DNA of 64,000 nucleotides from Subtercola boreus (GTDB lineage Bacteria; Actinomycetota; Actinomycetes; Actinomycetales; Microbacteriaceae): positions 2,728,001 through 2,792,000 of the forward strand of contig NZ_VFOO01000001.1 in the NCBI RefSeq assembly GCF_006716115.1. The letters run 5' to 3'. Made by a program: the position numbers and the translations under genes. Below are positions 16,887-26,397 of this stretch, piece after piece (position 1 is the first letter of the stretch; each line of letters begins with the position of its first letter). The notes under the pieces are model-generated. The model was not told the origin of the DNA. It saw nothing but the letters and a program-made list of their open reading frames with translations, and did not search any database.

Positions 16887-18352
16887 TCGACCGCCTCGAC
16901 GGCCGAGCCGCCATCGGACTCGCTCTCGAGAACCCGTCGCCGGAAGATCATCAGCCACGCGAAGTACACCGCTCCTGCCAGAAGGAGCCCGAGCACCACC
17001 AGCGAGGGCACGAAGGCATCGGGCGGCGTCACCAGCACGACGAGCACCAGCGCGACCCAGACCAGCGCCACCACCGTGACCGGCAGTTCGAAGCGCCCGA
17101 GACTGAACCCCCCGGCCTTCTTCTCGAGCTTGCCGCGCACCACCAGGTAGAGCACCACGATGCCCCCGTACATCAGGGCCGGCAGCAGGGTCCCCCCGAC
17201 GATCAGCTGGATCAGGGCGTCACCGGGGAGCGCGATCATCAGAACGACGCCGATGACGACGATCAGCACCGTCGCCGCGACGGGCGTTCGCGTCACCGGG
17301 TTCACCCGGCTCATCAGCCGCGCCGCGGGGAAACGGCCGTCACGGGCCATCGCGAAGACCTGGCGCGAGCAGGCCGCCATCACGACCATTCCGGCACCGA
17401 AGAACGCGAACGCGATGCCGCCGAGCAGGATGCGCTCCCAGACCGGGCCGAGCTGGCCCCGGATGATCGCTGCAACCGGCGAGGGATCGGCGGTGACGGC
17501 ATCCACATCCTTGATCGACACCGTCAGAACGATGAGGAAGACCAGACCTGCGACGCTCGCCGCGATGACCGACCCGACGATCGCCCGCGGAACGGTGCGG
17601 AAGGGGTTCTTCGCCTCCTCGGCCAGGTTCGCTGCGGAGTCGAAGCCGACCAGGGTCGTGAGCCCCATCAGCGCGCCGGCCGTGAGGCCACCCCCGATGG
17701 CGAAGTAGTTCGGATCGGTGATCGACGTTCCCCGGGAGACGAGAGTGGCGGCATCCCCACCGCCGGTCACGGCCAGCACGATCAGAAGTCCGACGACCAG
17801 CACCGCGATGATGCCGAGCTCGACGGCCACCGCGGCGGAGGTGATCAGGCCGAACAGCCTCGTCGACGCGATCACGAGAGCGGCCTGCACGACGAGGATC
17901 ACGAGGGTGAGGATGCGCGCCATCCCTTCATCGGCGTCCATTCCGAGCAGCGGCATCACCGCCTGGCTCGCCATTGCATTGGCCATCGTGACGACCGCGA
18001 TGGCGAGGTACCAGAAGCTCAACCAGCCGAAGAACCAGCCGACCTTCGGGTTCGCGAGCCGGGAGGCCCACTGGTACGACGAGCCGCTCAACGCGATCCG
18101 GGCAGCGAACTGCGCGACGACGAGCGCGACGAGCGTCTGCCCGACGGCGGCGAGCACCCAGAGCCAGATTCCGACGGGTCCCGACGTCTGCAGTACCTCG
18201 CCGTAGGTCGCGAAGACACCGACCGCGACAGAGATGAAGGCGAACGAGATCGCGAAGACCTGAAAGCCGCCGAGGGTGCGCTTGAGCTGTGGCTGGTCGG
18301 CGCTCGCGGCCTCGGATCGACTCGGGCCCGCGTCGGTGAGTCGGTCTGTCAT
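16883..18352 (-). CDS. APC-superfamily amino acid/amine permease
   Basis: The 489-residue protein has about twelve hydrophobic segments, beginning with FQVFAISFAFISVAVGVF near residue 33, and the APC-type patterns GSSYQWASRLANP near residue 70 and VGFDSAANLAEEAKNP near residue 230. It should be a proton-coupled uptake carrier in the cytoplasmic membrane. Its stop overlaps the start of the flavin oxidase by 4 bp, so it is first in a two-gene operon and probably imports the oxidase substrate or a related amine. Similarity in style is to GABA, choline or ethanolamine permeases, but I cannot fix the substrate. Confidence 0.85.
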   Translation of the reverse strand: MTDRLTDAGPSRSEAASADQPQLKRTLGGFQVFAISFAFISVAVGVFATYGEVLQTSGPVGIWLWVLAAVGQTLVALVVAQFAARIALSGSSYQWASRLANPKVGWFFGWLSFWYLAIAVVTMANAMASQAVMPLLGMDADEGMARILTLVILVVQAALVIASTRLFGLITSAAVAVELGIIAVLVVGLLIVLAVTGGGDAATLVSRGTSITDPNYFAIGGGLTAGALMGLTTLVGFDSAANLAEEAKNPFRTVPRAIVGSVIAASVAGLVFLIVLTVSIKDVDAVTADPSPVAAIIRGQLGPVWERILLGGIAFAFFGAGMVVMAACSRQVFAMARDGRFPAARLMSRVNPVTRTPVAATVLIVVIGVVLMIALPGDALIQLIVGGTLLPALMYGGIVVLYLVVRGKLEKKAGGFSLGRFELPVTVVALVWVALVLVVLVTPPDAFVPSLVVLGLLLAGAVYFAWLMIFRRRVLESESDGGSAVEAVE

Positions 18353-18454
18353 GGTGTTCTTCCCCTGTCGACACAGTCAGTGTGTCGGGCGGCTCCCTCA
18401 GCGACAAGATCCTCTTGCGGACACGTCCTCTAGAGGGCGGCCCGGGGAGTTCCG

Positions 18455-18769
18455 ATGCAGCTGACCGCGCCGCCATGCTTGTGGATCCGTTCCATCCTGA
18501 AGTTCCACGACATCGATGACGTCGTGGAACGGGCGAACGCGGGACCTTTCGGTCTCGGTGCCTCGGTGTGGAGCACCGACATCGAGAGCGCCGTCTCGGT
18601 AGCCCGGCGCCTCGACAGCGGAACGGTCTGGATCAATCAGCACCAGGCGCTGATGTACGACGTGCCGTTCGGTGGCATCAAACAGAGCGGCGCGGGATGC
18701 GAGTTCGGCGAAGCCGGAGTCCTTGAGTACACCGCGCGTCAGGTCATCAACCAGTCGCGTCGAGTGTAG
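18455..18769 (+). pseudogene. Aldehyde dehydrogenase, C-terminal fragment only
   Basis: About 90 residues match the end of an aldehyde dehydrogenase: AGPFGLGASVWSTD, then GTVWINQH and PFGGIKQSGAGCEFG, the standard C-terminal signature. A full enzyme has about 490 residues; the NAD-binding part, the catalytic cysteine and the glutamate are all missing, so the product cannot be active. It begins right after the permease promoter region and marks the left edge of a zone rich in broken genes. The 268 bases that follow (18770-19037) show no convincing gene. Confidence 0.85.
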
Positions 18770-19037
18770 CGAGTACGCTTTTCACTCCCGTCGTGTCTTG
18801 GTTTCGAAGGAGAGCAGGAAACCTGTCGCTGTAAGCCGCTCCAAAGTGCGATCGCGGACCAAGCGGGTGAGCGTGATGATCCGCGTCGCGTTGCGACCGA
18901 CGGGCAGCACCCTCTCGGGCGTGCGATTGCGCCTGACGGCAAACCCTCCGGATTGGACATGTGACCGTGCACGCTCCTCTCTTCATTCTCGCGTGCGTTG
19001 TGCTCGCGCCGGGGGCTGACACCGTGAGGTCGCGCTC

Positions 19038-20114
19038 GTGAGTGCAGAGCGGACGGCAGAGCTCCGGGCTTTCAACGCGACGCTTGTCGCGGTATTCGGT
19101 CTGATGCTGCAAGCCGGCGGCACCCTCGTCCTGGCTGTAGCCAGGGAGCCCGTCATGGGTGGGACCGGCTTAGCGCTGCTGTCGATGGGCAATTCCATGG
19201 TTTGGCCGAGCTTGAATGGGTCAGTCACCTACCAGGTTCCGGCGGAGCGGCGATCCCGCGCCTTCGCTGTGCGCTTCGGGCTGATGAATGTCGGCATCGG
19301 GGCGGGTTCGTTGATTGCGGCGGCGACGGTCAGTGTCGAGCGACCGGCCAGTTTTCGTTACGTCTACGGGATCGACGGCGTGAGCACTGCGTTGTTCGCA
19401 GTGATTCTCCTCGTAGGGGTGCGAGGGACGGTTGGGTGGACAGCGCACGCTCATCGGCCAAACGCACTGGCCGCGCCGTCGTACAGAACGGTCCTGCAAG
19501 ACAAGCACTTCGTCGGGTACCTCGTGGTCCTGCTGGGCCTGGCGGTGTTTGGAAGTGCGCAGACGGAGGGTCCTTGGGCAGCGTTTGTGGCGTTGGGCCC
19601 GGGCGGGACGGCGCAGGTCATAGGGTTCGCGTTCGCGGCGAACACCCTGGCCATCATCGTGTTTCAGCTACCTGTGGAACGGTTGACCCGGTCGGTGCGA
19701 CGCAGCCGTCTGCTCATCCTGTGCGCCTTGTGCGGCGCCGCCGCATGGGTCTTGACCGGCGTGGCCTCTCTCGCGGGGCTTTCTGCCGCCTGGGCGGCAG
19801 TGCTCGTGGTGTCAGCACTCGGCGTCTTCGGAGTGAGCGAGACGTTCCTGAGCCCGGTCATCAAGGCGATGCCCAACGCTCTAGCCTCGGATGGGCTCAG
19901 AGGGCGATACAACTCTCTGAACTCAGCGACCTACCCCGTCTCCAAATTCCTCGGCCCCCCATTAGCGGGTGTCCTCCTCGGCAGTGGTGTGCCGGCCTCA
20001 TGGGTGGTCGTCGTCACTCTCGGGCTCCTCCTCACCGCTGCCGGTGCCGCCCTCCTTGGACGAGGCCTACCGAGTGTGGCCGAGTTCAGCGTGTTCCGAG
20101 AGCCGACCGGTTGA
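19038..20114 (+). pseudogene. MFS transporter lacking the first helices, probably decayed
   Basis: The 358-residue frame contains about ten membrane segments of a major facilitator transporter, but it starts at what looks like the end of the helix 2-3 loop (RTAELRAFNATLVAVFG); an in-frame stop lies 19 bp before the GTG. A normal member has 12 helices and about 400 residues. The internal loop SAAERRSRAF-like region (VPAERRSRAFAVRFG) is intact, as is the C-terminal half. Either the N-terminus was lost or a frameshift lies upstream. No substrate can be inferred. Like its neighbours it appears to be part of an eroding accessory region. Confidence 0.7.
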
Positions 20115-20205
20115 TGCCTCGTTCATCTCAAGATTTCTGAGGCACCCAACTCGGCGTGCAGCGGCGCGACAGCGACGCCATAGCGGGGATGGAGCGAGTT
20201 CCAAG

Positions 20206-20600
20206 TCAGGCACGGGCAGCGGCGGAAGTCGCGAACGTGTTGACGAGTTCTGTGAGTTCGGTGATCATCTGCCGATGCTGTTGGCCGAGCTGAAGGAGCC
20301 GGTCGATCTCTGTCTTCGACGCCACGTTGGTATCGAAGTCGTGCTGTGCCATTGCTGCGCTGATGGAGTCCTGTCGTTTCGCCGCGATCAGGAGGATCGC
20401 ACCCTGGAGTCCGCGAGCATGGAGAGGAAGAGGTTCAGCAGGAAGTATGGGTAGGGGTCCCATGACCCGTCTTTCAGCGCGATGGTGTTGACGCCTTGCC
20501 CAGACACCCACCAGTGCGATGAAGATGCCGATGAAGGGCCAACTGCCCACCCCGTTCCGCAGCGCGTCGGCAGCGCGCTGCCCTGTCGTGAGACGCGGCT
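20206..20600 (-). pseudogene. DUF1003 membrane protein, broken by two compensating frameshifts
   Basis: Read on the minus strand, one frame gives FIGIFIALVGVW, the next frame continues with DGSWDPYPYFLLNLFLSML, and the first frame resumes with AILLIAAKRQDSISAAMAQ and DFDTNVASKTEIDRLL. Concatenated, these are a good DUF1003 protein, a small membrane family with unknown function. The two frame changes fall between about 20400 and 20520. No single frame encodes the whole domain, so it is a pseudogene unless the assembly has two indel errors. Confidence 0.7.
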
Positions 20601-20849
20601 GCGACGCACCATCACCCTCCCGCAACCGGCGATCGACGCCAGGGGCCTGGCCGCTTCCCACTGGAATGAGGGCTCCTCTGCGGATGCAGCTTCGCGGTGG
20701 CGGGTCAGCTCTCGCGCCGGTCTGGAGAGGGTTTTCACCCAGCCGTCGACGATCTTTGGCCAGCCGCTCGCTGCCGCCCTGATCGCCCGCAACTGCGTCG
20801 AGCTCGCCCTCCTCGAGCAACCCGAACCCGAATTGGCGGCGGTCATCGC

Positions 20850-21225
20850 CGCACTGCAGCAGGTCCTTCCGGAGGGGGACGCCGAACGCGTCCAGGGTCT
20901 TGAGGTTGTCCTGGTCGGTGAAGATCTGCAGCGCCGCTCCCACATTGTCGGCGAGGCCCGTCAGGGTGGTGGTCTGCGAGGCGGTGAGGGGGTGGACACA
21001 GAGGTTCAGCACGTCGGTGTCATCAGGATCGAGCGAGAGCGTCCAGGGCTGCATGTTGTGTCCGCTGGGTGCAAGGAGGGCTTGGGAGACGACCTTCGTA
21101 CGCGGGTCGGTGTACTGGTCCGCGTACGTGGTCGCCCAGGGCTCGAGATAGTGCGCTGGAACAAAGATCCCACCGACCAAGAGCACGACGCCGAGGCCAA
21201 GAGCAGCGACCCCGATGATCGAGCC
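20850..21225 (-). pseudogene. Membrane-anchored nitroreductase-like fragment
   Basis: A minus-strand segment reads IIGVAALGLGVVLLVGGIFV, a membrane helix, then ALLAPSGHNMQPWTLSL and later LTGLADNVGAALQIF. The APSxHNxQPW pattern is found in nitroreductase-like proteins of the Acg type, which in mycobacteria belong to the DevR (dormancy) regulon. The frame then runs into sequence with no further match and is joined to the DUF1003 remnant. Most of the flavin-binding fold is absent, so this is a remnant. Confidence 0.55.
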
Positions 21226-21485
21226 GGTCGATCGTCCAGGAGCGCACGATCTGAACGGGAACGACGAGGGACGCGGCCGCCTGCAGCGCCCACTCGAGGG
21301 CGATGCCGCTACCGGCTGACCTGTCGTCGCCGACAACAATCGGTGCGTCGGGTGGCAGCGAAAGAGCGAAGGGAGCAGTCCTACTCTCGCGAAGAATGGC
21401 CCTGACGGTGGATCCCTTGACGGCCTTCTGTTCGTACCAGTCAGGGAGATCATCCCCGAACACTTGATGCGCTCGACCCGTCGAC
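21190..21485 (-). pseudogene. Universal stress protein remnant, degraded copy of the adjacent gene
   Basis: The minus strand encodes VFGDDLPDWYEQKAVKGST, which closely matches VFGDDLPAWYEQEVIEGST of the intact protein at 21515-22420, followed directly by IVVGDDRSAGSGIALEWALQ and VQIVRSWTIDRLD, matching the start of that protein's second domain. The nucleotide-binding segment between them has been deleted. It looks like a former tandem duplicate that has decayed and been fused at its end to the nitroreductase-like remnant. Confidence 0.7.
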
Positions 21486-21514
21486 GGCGACAATCACAGG
21501 GGCGCCCACGCGGA

Positions 21515-22420
21515 TCACCGGTCAGGGTGCGCGTCGGCGCTCTTGGGTACGACGGCGACGGGGCAGTGTGCGTGGGCTGCGCATTCGGAGCTGACCGAGC
21601 CGAGCAGGAGGCCGGCGAACCCGCCGCGACCACGGGAGCCGACAACCAGGAGGCGGGCATGCTCGGAGCGTTTGATGAGCTCCTCGGCCGGTTGCGACAT
21701 GGCCGCGGTGAGGGTGACCGTTGTGCCGGTGTGCTCCCCGACACGATGGGCTGTCTCAGTGATGAGGTCCCGGCGTACCCGCGCGGTCACTTCATCGAAG
21801 GAGGGGACGTATCCGAATTCCTCGTTGAACTGCGGCGGGATCCGGTCGATGCTCCACGTTCGCACGACCTCGACGGGCGCACCGACCTTCTCGGCGTAGT
21901 TCAGCGCCCATTCGAGGGCGTCGTCACCGTTGACGGATCCGTCGTGGCCGACAACGACCGGCGTCCCGGCGGGGGTGGCGGTGAGGTCGTTGTGTTCGCG
22001 GACGATCATCACCGGGCTGTGAGCGTGAGCCGCGCATTGGGTGCTGACGGAGCCGAGGAAGAGCCCGGCGAAGCCCCCGTGCCCGCGGCTACCGACAACC
22101 AGCAGCTCGGCTGTCCTGCTCGCTTCGATGAGGATCTTCGCTGTAGATCCCTCGATGACTTCCTGTTCGTACCAGGCCGGCAGGTCGTCACCGAACACTT
22201 CGCGTGAGGCTTCCTTGAGCTGGAAATTGGCGTCTTCAAGCGGTGACCACTCGAGCATGAAGGGGCTGTAGGTGTTGACGTTGCTCCACACCGAGATGGC
22301 GCGGAGCCGCGCGTGCTGTGTCTCGGCGTAGTTCTTCGCGTACTGGAGGGCCGCGACGGAGAATCGGGTGCCGTCGACGGCGACGATGATGAGGGCGGTG
22401 GGTTCTTCGCTGTTTCGCAT
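21515..22420 (-). CDS. Universal stress protein with two USP domains
   Basis: The 301-residue protein has two USP domains, each ending in the ATP-binding pattern: GSRGHGGFAGLFLGSVS near residue 130 and GSRGRGGFAGLLLGSVS near residue 275. Domain starts are at IIVAVDGTRFS and VVVGHDGSVNG. USP proteins bind ATP in the cytoplasm and help cells survive energy or oxygen limitation. Tandem USPs of this layout are typical of the mycobacterial DevR regulon. It lies in a cluster with another USP, devS/devR-like genes and a decayed copy of itself, supporting a role in the hypoxia/stress response. Confidence 0.9.
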   Translation of the reverse strand: MRNSEEPTALIIVAVDGTRFSVAALQYAKNYAETQHARLRAISVWSNVNTYSPFMLEWSPLEDANFQLKEASREVFGDDLPAWYEQEVIEGSTAKILIEASRTAELLVVGSRGHGGFAGLFLGSVSTQCAAHAHSPVMIVREHNDLTATPAGTPVVVGHDGSVNGDDALEWALNYAEKVGAPVEVVRTWSIDRIPPQFNEEFGYVPSFDEVTARVRRDLITETAHRVGEHTGTTVTLTAAMSQPAEELIKRSEHARLLVVGSRGRGGFAGLLLGSVSSECAAHAHCPVAVVPKSADAHPDR

Positions 22421-22498
22421 ATTCCAACTCTGCGGCGACGAAGCAGCATCGGGTAGGGCACAAGGTCCTCGACGTCTGAGAACAGGGAACCCTCGGGT

Positions 22499-23440
22499 TC
22501 AGCGGGGTGCGGCGATGTCGCGCATCTTGTGCGCGAAGGTGCGTCGGCGAGTCGGGAGGGTGTCGTGAATGACGACCGTCGGGCCGCCAAGATTCAAAAG
22601 GACGTCGTGAACGGTGGAGCCGACCGTGCCGGGCAGGCTCGCATTGCGGTGGGAACGGCCGATGATGAGAAGCGAAGCCGCTGCGGACGCGTCGATGAGA
22701 CCCTCGGCCGGGGTCCGGTGCACACTCCGCGTGCGGACGAGAAGTTCTGGTTGCGCCTGATGGGCGATGGCTTTCGCGTCAGCAAGGACTGTCTCTGACA
22801 GCAGTGCAGCGAACTGTGCGGCCTCGGACTGTTCTTCCGGGGTGCGAATATTCGTCGTTCGCGGCGCCTCCCAGCAGTGCACGATGGTGAGCTCGTGGTC
22901 GGCGCGCGCCGCTTCCGCGGCGGCGAAACGGATCGTCGCCTGGCCTTCGACAGCGTCACCCACACCGACGACCACTCCGCCTCGCCGCCGGGTGGAGGAG
23001 TTCGGGATGAAGGCGACGGGACTTGATGCGCGCGCGGCGAGTTGGATGAACTTCGATCCGAAGACGCGCCCTTGAACAAAGCCGGTCTTGTGGGTACCGA
23101 CGGCGACCATGATCATGTGTTCCGACGCGGCAGCGAGTTGCTCCAGCGGATCTCCCTGAAGCAACAGAGTGGTGACCGGGACGCGGTGTTCGATGAGGTG
23201 GGCGAAGTCGAGTTCGGCCTGCAGGAACGCGTTGCCGGTCTGTTGGATGTCGGCTTCGATGTGCTCCGGTGGAACGGTGAGGTAGTCCTCGACGATGTGG
23301 GCGAGAATGACGCTGCAACCGGTCGCTGCAGCGCGGTGCATGCTCCACCTGATCGCTGCCCTGCTCGGGGAGGAACCGTCGACACCGACCACGATCGACT
23401 CTGTGGGGTGGTTGTTCAACGTGTTCGCGATACGACTCAT
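22499..23440 (-). CDS. Universal stress protein, two-domain, divergent from the sensor kinase
   Basis: The start at MSRIANTL gives 313 residues and two USP domains, the first beginning SIVVGVDGSSPSRAAIRW and the second VVVGVGDAVEGQ. The first nucleotide loop is modified (VGTHKTGFVQGRVFGS) and the second reads IGRSHRNASLPGTVGS, so ATP-binding may be retained in altered form. It is transcribed divergently from the DevS-like kinase across a 145-bp gap holding a DevR-box-like site. A longer upstream frame exists but would overlap the kinase gene, so the internal ATG is preferred. Confidence 0.85.
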   Translation of the reverse strand: MSRIANTLNNHPTESIVVGVDGSSPSRAAIRWSMHRAAATGCSVILAHIVEDYLTVPPEHIEADIQQTGNAFLQAELDFAHLIEHRVPVTTLLLQGDPLEQLAAASEHMIMVAVGTHKTGFVQGRVFGSKFIQLAARASSPVAFIPNSSTRRRGGVVVGVGDAVEGQATIRFAAAEAARADHELTIVHCWEAPRTTNIRTPEEQSEAAQFAALLSETVLADAKAIAHQAQPELLVRTRSVHRTPAEGLIDASAAASLLIIGRSHRNASLPGTVGSTVHDVLLNLGGPTVVIHDTLPTRRRTFAHKMRDIAAPR

Positions 23441-23475
23441 GAACCGAGGCTGACACAGCGCCGGGCGCCTGGGCA

Positions 23476-23489
23476 GAGTCGAAAGTCCC
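23476..23489. promoter_or_regulatory. DevR-box-like site between USP and sensor kinase genes
   Basis: The sequence gagtcgaaagtccc agrees at 11 of 14 positions with the core of the mycobacterial DosR/DevR consensus GGGACTWWAGTCCC. It lies in the divergent gap between a USP gene and the DevS-like kinase gene, where autoregulation by the encoded DevR-like protein would be expected. The comparison is by eye. Confidence 0.5.
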
Positions 23490-23585
23490 GATCCTGTGCG
23501 CCGGTCAGTGTTGGGGAGTAGCCTTGCGGCGTTGCTCCAGACCACGCGGCAGCTGCCCTTGCCCGCGGATGAGAAGGAGTGCATC

Positions 23586-25220
23586 GTGCCTCACAACATG
23601 ACCACCGAGAGCAGGCTGCGGGCACTTCTGATCGCGAATCGGGCGGTTGTCGAGCAGCTCGACCTCCCGACAGTGCTCCGCCGGATCGTTGAGGCGGCTG
23701 TGGAATTGGTGGGTGCCCAGTACGGTGCGCTCGGCGTCATCGCACCCTCGGGCGGGCTGGACCAGTTCATCCACGTCGGGATGACCCCAGACGAGGTGAG
23801 CACGATCGGACACCTGCCAGAAGGAAAGGGTCTCCTCGGAGCGGTGATCGACACCCCCGACCCGATCCGGTTGGACAGAATCGGTGATGACCCGAGATCG
23901 TCCGGTTTCCCTGATGGCCACCCCCCGATGGGCAACTTCCTCGGCGTGCCCGTCCGGGTGCGGGATGAGGTCTACGGCAACCTGTACCTCAGCAACCAGA
24001 CCAACGGACAGTTCACTGACGAGGACGAACAACTCGTCACCGCACTTGCCGCGACAGCAGGAATAGCCATCGAGAACGCCCGCCTGTTCGCTGAGACGAA
24101 CAGGCGTCAGGCGTGGTCCGCCGCATCGGCCGAGATCACGGCCGCGCTGTTGTCGGGTGAACGGAGTGATTCGATCTCGCTGATCGTCAACCGTGTGCTC
24201 GGGCTGTCGGGCGCCGACCTGGTCTGCGTGCTCCTCCCAACCGACAAACCCGGGGCTCTCGTCGTGGAGACCGCGACGGGTCTCAGCGAATCTGACGTGC
24301 AGGGTGCCCGGGTCTCTGCGGCGCATTCCGTCTCCGGTTCGGTGCTGGAGGGAAAACAGCCCCGCCTCCTCGACGACAGCGACATCGCCCTCCCCGGCAA
24401 TGTCAGGCTCGGGCCGGTCATGGCGGTGCCTCTGATCTCTGCAGGAACAGCCGAGGGGGTTCTTTTCGTCGCCCGCGCTCAGGGCGCCCAGCTCTTCACC
24501 ATCGCTGACCTCGAGATGGCGGCGGACTTCGCCGGCCAGGCCAGTGTCGCCATGCAACTCGGCCGGGCCCGCGGCGACCGGCAGAAGCTCGCCCTCCTCG
24601 AAGACCGTGGCCGTATAGCCCGTGACCTCCACGATCACGTCATCCAGGAGATCTTCGGCGCGGGCCTTGAGCTGCAGAGCATCGCCGGGCGAGTGCAGAA
24701 CGAGTCCCTCGCCGAGCGGATCGAACAGACGGTCGCGAGTCTCGATGCGAGCATCTCACAGATCCGGACGGTGATCTTCGCCCTCTCGGCACCGGTCGAG
24801 AAGACCCGGAACACTGTTCGGCACCTCATCATCGACATCGTGAACGAACTGGCCCCGAGCCTCACCACCACCCCGTACGTCAGCTTCTCTGGCCCCGTCG
24901 ACCTGCTCGTCACCGGCGGCCTCGTCGGCGACGTCACCGCAGTGATGCGGGAATCCCTGACGAATACGGCTAAACATGCCTCAGCCGAACATTCGTCAGT
25001 GGTTCTCACCGCGGCAGAGGGCCACATCACGCTCGAAGTCACCGATGACGGTAACGGCACCCCTGTCACCACCCATCGGAGCGGGCTCGCGAACATCGAA
25101 AAACGCGCCGCGCTCCGCGGGGGAACGTCCGAATTCCACTCCTCCGAAGCAGGCACGACGGTGCGTTGGAGAGTGCCCTACTCCCTCACACCCACCAGCC
25201 AGAAGGGACTGATGCTGTGA
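23586..25220 (+). CDS. devS: DevS/DosT-like GAF sensor histidine kinase
   Basis: The GTG at 23586 follows gagaaggag and gives 544 residues. Two GAF domains (about 20-165 and 185-330) precede a HisKA_3 region with the phosphorylation site RIARDLHDHVIQE near residue 345 and an HATPase with VTDDGNGTP and SGLANIEKRA. The first GAF has GHPPMGNFLGVPVRV, closely like Mycobacterium tuberculosis DevS and DosT, whose first GAF binds heme with a proximal histidine in this neighbourhood. It is therefore a candidate oxygen, NO or CO sensor. It overlaps the response-regulator gene by 4 bp. Heme binding itself is inferred. Confidence 0.88.
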   Translation: MPHNMTTESRLRALLIANRAVVEQLDLPTVLRRIVEAAVELVGAQYGALGVIAPSGGLDQFIHVGMTPDEVSTIGHLPEGKGLLGAVIDTPDPIRLDRIGDDPRSSGFPDGHPPMGNFLGVPVRVRDEVYGNLYLSNQTNGQFTDEDEQLVTALAATAGIAIENARLFAETNRRQAWSAASAEITAALLSGERSDSISLIVNRVLGLSGADLVCVLLPTDKPGALVVETATGLSESDVQGARVSAAHSVSGSVLEGKQPRLLDDSDIALPGNVRLGPVMAVPLISAGTAEGVLFVARAQGAQLFTIADLEMAADFAGQASVAMQLGRARGDRQKLALLEDRGRIARDLHDHVIQEIFGAGLELQSIAGRVQNESLAERIEQTVASLDASISQIRTVIFALSAPVEKTRNTVRHLIIDIVNELAPSLTTTPYVSFSGPVDLLVTGGLVGDVTAVMRESLTNTAKHASAEHSSVVLTAAEGHITLEVTDDGNGTPVTTHRSGLANIEKRAALRGGTSEFHSSEAGTTVRWRVPYSLTPTSQKGLML

Positions 25221-25873
25221 TTCGTGTGTTTCTGGTCGATGACCACGAGTTGGTGCGACGCGGCATCGCGGGTCTTCTCGGGCTCGAGGACGACATCGAG
25301 ATCGTGGGCGAAGCCGGCACCGTGCACCAGGCAGAAGTGCGCATCGCAGCAACCCAACCCGACGTCGTGCTCCTCGATGTGCGCCTGCCCGACGGCAGCG
25401 GCATCGACCTCTGCAGAGAAGTCAGATCCGCGAGCCCGAACATCCGCTGCCTGATCCTCACCGCCTACGACGATGACGACGCCATCGACGCCGCAGTCCT
25501 GGCCGGGGCGGCCGGCTATGTACTGAAGGACGTCAGAGGCAGCGGGCTGGTCGAGACCCTCAGAAAGGTCGCCGCAGGCAAGCAGCTGCTCGACCCGCTC
25601 TTGATGCGGAAAGTCGTCGAACGGATCATCGCCCCCACCGGCGACAACCGACTCGACACGCTGACCGCACGTGAGAAGCAGATTCTCCCCCTCATAGCTG
25701 ACGGCCTCACGAATCGGGAGATCGGAGCCCGGCTGTCTCTGGCGGAGAAGACGGTGAAGAACTATGTCTCAGGACTGCTGAGCAAACTCGGACTGCAACG
25801 CCGCACCCAGGCCGCGATCCTTCACCTCGAGTCCCGGCCGGCTTGGACACGCACACTCGAGGATCGGCTGTAG
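25217..25873 (+). CDS. devR: DevR/NarL-type response regulator
   Basis: The GTG overlaps the kinase stop as GTGA, giving 218 residues and translational coupling. The receiver domain has DDHELVRRG near the start, the phospho-acceptor aspartate in LLDVRLPDG near residue 54 and the lysine in YVLKDVRG near residue 104. The C-terminal LuxR-type helix-turn-helix reads LTNREIGARLSLAEKTVKNY, very similar to DevR of mycobacteria. It should activate the surrounding stress genes after phosphorylation by the upstream kinase. Two sites resembling the DevR box occur nearby. Its end overlaps the convergent ALDH-like gene. Confidence 0.9.
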   Translation: MIRVFLVDDHELVRRGIAGLLGLEDDIEIVGEAGTVHQAEVRIAATQPDVVLLDVRLPDGSGIDLCREVRSASPNIRCLILTAYDDDDAIDAAVLAGAAGYVLKDVRGSGLVETLRKVAAGKQLLDPLLMRKVVERIIAPTGDNRLDTLTAREKQILPLIADGLTNREIGARLSLAEKTVKNYVSGLLSKLGLQRRTQAAILHLESRPAWTRTLEDRL

Positions 25874-26397
25874 AAGTCCACCAGCTCATTCGTAGTCGAG
25901 CCGCCCGCAGCATCCCGAAACCGGATACGGGGTTCTTCGTTCAGGAACGCGTCCGTCTCGGTGAGCACAATGACGGTCGGGTTGGCGCCGGTGATCTGCC
26001 ACCCTGTGCGCTCAGAGACGACACGGAACCGGCTCTCGGGCAGCACGTCTTCCAGAATCATCAGGAGAACCAGCAGCAGCGCGCAGGGAGGCTCGAACAG
26101 GGCCAATTCCACCGTGTTTCCGGCGGCGAGACACGCCGCAACGTGTCTCGCGACGACCGCTGTGCTGCAGGTGGGAGCGCAGACGATCATCGTGCTGCCC
26201 AACAAACTCACCCCGCTGATCACCACCTCCGCACCCGGCACGGTCACCAACGCCGGCCGGGTGTGCTGCTGGCATTCTGCGGCGCGGTAGAACTGCTCCG
26301 CGATGCGCGTGCAGTCGGCGATCCGGTCCAGGTCAGTGGTCGTCTGGGGGCTGACAGTGACGAGCCGGTCGGCGATGACGACAAATGAATTTCTCAT
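25822..26397 (-). CDS. Small protein resembling the cofactor-binding half of aldehyde dehydrogenases
   Basis: The 191-residue protein contains ACLAAGNTVELALFEPPC near residue 90 and a segment resembling the LP-x-G-x-x-x-V-V strand (ILEDVLPESRFRVVSE), both reminiscent of the N-terminal half of aldehyde dehydrogenases. The catalytic cysteine domain is absent, and the match is loose. Its ATG overlaps the SDR stop, so the two are probably co-translated, and its 3' end overlaps the end of the DevR-like gene on the other strand. It may be a domesticated fragment or a degenerate gene; no function is assigned. Confidence 0.45.
   Translation of the reverse strand: MRNSFVVIADRLVTVSPQTTTDLDRIADCTRIAEQFYRAAECQQHTRPALVTVPGAEVVISGVSLLGSTMIVCAPTCSTAVVARHVAACLAAGNTVELALFEPPCALLLVLLMILEDVLPESRFRVVSERTGWQITGANPTVIVLTETDAFLNEEPRIRFRDAAGGSTTNELVDFYSRSSSVRVQAGRDSR

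Noticed and set aside
20206-21744. One 512-residue protein on the minus strand
   Set aside because: It is a chance concatenation of remnants (USP shadow, nitroreductase-like, DUF1003) in mixed frames, not a single gene.
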